DNA of 64,000 nucleotides from Vallitaleaceae bacterium 9-2 (GTDB lineage Bacteria; Bacillota; Clostridia; Lachnospirales; Vallitaleaceae): positions 2,666,001 to 2,730,000 of the forward strand of contig CP121691.1 in the NCBI GenBank assembly GCA_038396585.1, given 5' to 3'. Shown piece after piece: positions 61,916 to 64,000 of this stretch. A program made the translations under genes and the position numbers. Position 1 is the stretch's first letter; every line of letters begins with the position of its first letter. Under the pieces are notes generated by a model, which worked only from the letters and a program-made list of their open reading frames with translations, was not told the DNA's origin and ran no database searches.

Positions 61916-63379
61916 CTACACCATCCTCTCAATGTCATTAAGACCATTAAGAATCTGCTGTTCCAGTTCTTTGATTCTTTGTATAATCACTTTTGGTGCT
62001 TCATATTGCACTTCATCATATTCAACTTCTTTATATCTATTGATAGACAAGTCATAATCATTCTTTACAATTTCCTCTTTAATAACAAAGAACGACTTCT
62101 CTGTACGCTTTCTGTCCTCTTCATTCTCAAGATTATGATAACGACTGATAATATCTGGAATATCGTTCTCTTCAACTAGTTGACGCTTATCATCAAGGGA
62201 TAAGCCATCTGCCTGCATATCATAAAACCAGACTTTATCCGTGCCACCAGCACCCGTCTTAGTAAAGATCATAATAGCAGTAGAAACACCTGCATAGGGT
62301 TTAAATACGCCACTAGGCATGGAGATAATTGCTTGTAATTGATGGTTCTCTACAATCTCCTTACGAATGGATTTATGGGCATTAGAACTACCGAATAATA
62401 CACCATCTGGTACAATTGATGCACATCTGCCACCTTTTTTAAGCGTTCTTAAGAAAAGGGCTAAAAACAATAGCTCTGTCTTCTTAGTTTTAGTTACTTT
62501 AAGTAAGTCTGCTGATACACTGTCATAGTCTAGTGATCCTTTAAATGGTGGATTGGCAAGAACAAGCGTGTATTTTTCTCTGTCTTTATTGGTTTCCGAT
62601 AAGGAATCTCTATATTCGATATTAGGTCTATCTACACCGTGAAGCATCATATTCATTGCGCCAATACGAAGCATGGTTCTGTCCATGTCATTACCAAAGA
62701 ACATATCTCTATGATAGTGGTCTTTCAGTTCTTTTATAGTGAACATATCCTCATTATTTCGCTTTAAATACTCCCCTGCCTCAACAAGGAATCCTGCCGA
62801 ACCAGCTGCAGGGTCAACAATAATATCCGTTGGTGTTGGTTGCATCAAGTCCACCATCATTTTGATGATGTGTCTAGGTGTTCTAAACTGACCATTGGTA
62901 CCTGCGGTTGCTACCTTAGAAAGTAAATACTCGTATAAATCCCCTTTGGTATCATCCGTTGTATTACCTTCTTTAATTGGTAGTCCATCAATATTCGTCA
63001 CAATTTTTTCTAACATTTGAGGTGTTGGGATCATAAAGATGGCATCGTCCATATATCTTGTAAATGCTGAATCCTTGTTCCCATGCATGGTTTTGATAAA
63101 TGGGAATACTTTCTTTGAAACCATATCATACATGTCAGAAGCACTCAGTTGTTTAAACTTATGCCATCTCAGATTTTCTTGCTCGTCGCTAAAAATTTTA
63201 TCTACTTCAATCCCAAGCAGCTCCGCATTTTTTTCTAAATCCGTTTGTTTTTCGTCCAGTCCCTTTATAAATAAAAGGTAGGTAAACTGCTCAATAACAG
63301 ACAAGGGATTGGTAATCCCACCTGTCCAGAATATCTCCCATATTTTATCTACCTTGCTTCTTAATTCACCTGTAATCAT
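61916..63379 (-). CDS. hsdM: Type I DNA adenine methyltransferase subunit
   Basis: 487 aa from the ATG at 63379 (MITGELRSKVDKIWEIFW), with GGGAGG ahead; a start at 63394 would place that site inside. HsdM N-terminal helical domain (1-130), SAM-binding motif I DPAAGSAGFLVEAG (about 200), catalytic NPPF (LVLANPPFKGS) and VPDGVLFGS. It methylates adenine at the sites chosen by HsdS. It follows the small XRE regulator by 30 bp. Confidence 0.96.
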   Translation of the reverse strand: MITGELRSKVDKIWEIFWTGGITNPLSVIEQFTYLLFIKGLDEKQTDLEKNAELLGIEVDKIFSDEQENLRWHKFKQLSASDMYDMVSKKVFPFIKTMHGNKDSAFTRYMDDAIFMIPTPQMLEKIVTNIDGLPIKEGNTTDDTKGDLYEYLLSKVATAGTNGQFRTPRHIIKMMVDLMQPTPTDIIVDPAAGSAGFLVEAGEYLKRNNEDMFTIKELKDHYHRDMFFGNDMDRTMLRIGAMNMMLHGVDRPNIEYRDSLSETNKDREKYTLVLANPPFKGSLDYDSVSADLLKVTKTKKTELLFLALFLRTLKKGGRCASIVPDGVLFGSSNAHKSIRKEIVENHQLQAIISMPSGVFKPYAGVSTAIMIFTKTGAGGTDKVWFYDMQADGLSLDDKRQLVEENDIPDIISRYHNLENEEDRKRTEKSFFVIKEEIVKNDYDLSINRYKEVEYDEVQYEAPKVIIQRIKELEQQILNGLNDIERMV

Positions 63380-63409
63380 TGTTGTTCCTCCCATAGTCTT
63401 TCATCTATT

Positions 63410-63622
63410 TTAATAATCCAATAAATGCTTAATCATTTCTTCTTCAAGTCCCTTTGTTTTACAAAAATCATAAAGTGCCTTTTTTGCCATTCTATTGGGA
63501 CTGTTTTTACCATTTTCCCAGCGGTTGACCGTGGCAAAGCTCACTTGAAGCTCTCTTGCCAGTTGTTCTTGACTCATATTCAGTTTACTTCTGATTTCTT
63601 TAACCATTTGAGCAAATTCCAC
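63410..63622 (-). CDS. XRE-family controller protein of the restriction operon
   Basis: 70 aa if GTG at 63622 (8 nt after GGAGG) is the start. One helix-turn-helix: FAQMVKEIRSKLNMSQEQLARELQVSFATVNRWENGKNSPN. Small XRE proteins ahead of restriction genes (C-proteins) time nuclease expression. A perfect palindrome 24 bp upstream of its start fits autoregulation of the whole hsd operon. Confidence 0.88.
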   Translation of the reverse strand: MEFAQMVKEIRSKLNMSQEQLARELQVSFATVNRWENGKNSPNRMAKKALYDFCKTKGLEEEMIKHLLDY

Positions 63623-63646
63623 TTTATACACCTCCAGCTCGTCACT

Positions 63647-63674
63647 TTATATTATAACAAATGTTATAATATAA
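63647..63674. promoter_or_regulatory. 28-bp palindrome, candidate controller operator
   Basis: TTATATTATAACA, AA, then its exact complement. TATAAT words inside make it likely to overlap the -10 of the hsd promoter. Confidence 0.75.
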
Positions 63675-63704
63675 TCATACGATAATTTGAAAATTATCCC
63701 AAAG

Positions 63705-63734
63705 AAAAATCCACCGATAATATACCAGTGGATT
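63705..63734 (-). terminator. Terminator downstream of the RNA methyltransferase
   Basis: AATCCAC pairs with GTGGATT over a 13-nt loop, followed leftward by TTTTTC. It separates the chromosomal gene to the right from the hsd operon. Confidence 0.65.
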
Positions 63735-63888
63735 CACATTTATTATTCAGTTTCTTATGTCCCTACATTTCACATCCAAAAGCCAAGCCTTACAACAATT
63801 TCATCTGTCAGTTCCTTATTGCGATAATTCAAGACATCTGTCTTAAACATGAAAAGCTTTGTTTTTAGGGGTATTTGGGCAAATACAA

Positions 63889-64000
63889 TTAGTTTTTTTT
63901 GTATAGTGCTACTATAGTCTCCACATGTGTCGAATGGCTAAACATATCTACCCCACACCATTTATCAATAGCATAACCACTTTGATTTAATATTTTCACA
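63889..64000 (-). CDS. TrmA/RlmD-family RNA uridine methyltransferase, C-terminal end (partial)
   Basis: Leftward KILNQSGYAIDKWCGVDMFSHSTHVETIVALYKKN and TAA. VDMF-H-T-HVE is the C-terminal signature of 23S rRNA m5U methyltransferases (RlmD/RumA) and TrmA. The gene continues past the right edge. Probably the chromosomal flank of the defence island. Confidence 0.85.
   Translation of the reverse strand, partial: VKILNQSGYAIDKWCGVDMFSHSTHVETIVALYKKN

Noticed and set aside
61904-62179. 91-codon plus-strand frame over the hsdM end
   Set aside because: Antisense to hsdM, without supporting signals.

Overview
The window looks like a chromosome segment of a low-GC, anaerobic, sugar-using Clostridia-type Firmicute. 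The signs are AT-rich DNA with AGGAGG ribosome sites, a class III (oxygen-sensitive) ribonucleotide reductase, an S-layer-homology surface protein, lipoprotein solute-binding proteins, and riboswitches and NrdR/LacI/GntR-type control typical of that group. Species cannot be read from the sequence alone; a Lachnospirales-like gut or sediment anaerobe is a reasonable guess.

Layout. 1-6.8 kb: a leftward operon of two half-size ABC transporters, a TetR regulator, a MATE exporter and, beyond a terminator that overlaps its ribosome site, a TrmO-like/UvrA-like fusion cut by the window edge. Its promoter is near consensus (TTGACA-17-TAGAAT) with a Fur-like box on the -10 and a perfect 26-bp palindrome downstream. 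6.9-9.2 kb: a gene remnant, then a UPF0016 cation exporter fused to a metallo-beta-lactamase domain, controlled by a yybP-ykoY manganese riboswitch. 9.2-17.6 kb: a TSUP permease, an ECF sigma/anti-sigma pair, a large SLH protein, a MalT-like LuxR regulator and a HAD hydrolase. 17.7-28.7 kb: a glycan operon (solute-binding protein, two permeases, PHP hydrolase, GH38 alpha-mannosidase, DUF5054 protein) with a divergent GntR/LacI-type regulator. 28.7-34.1 kb: a C45 acyltransferase, an AraC regulator, an AHSA1 protein and nrdDG under two NrdR-like boxes. 34.3-36.1 kb: a lysine riboswitch and an NhaC-family lysine transporter (LysW type). 36.2-44.8 kb: a glucuronide operon (TRAP transporter, beta-glucuronidase, GH31) with three near-identical LacI operators. 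44.9-47.8 kb: small regulators and a lipoprotein with a duplicated domain.

48-63.7 kb is an accessory defence and mobile-element island. It holds IS3 and IS66 remnants and a broken winged-helix gene. A large uncharacterised GTPase sits behind what looks like a leader-peptide attenuator. There is also an Mrr-nuclease pseudogene, an unknown membrane-anchored protein, and a type I restriction-modification operon (controller, hsdM, hsdS, hsdR). A Septu-like ATPase + HNH nuclease pair lies inside that operon. The right edge returns to the chromosome with the 3' end of a TrmA/RlmD-type RNA methyltransferase.

The candidates for something new are: the GTPase with its attenuator leader; the membrane protein co-oriented with the nested restriction/ATPase-HNH operon; the manganese-riboswitch-controlled exporter-MBL fusion; and the TrmO/UvrA fusion at the end of an apparently iron-regulated transport operon.
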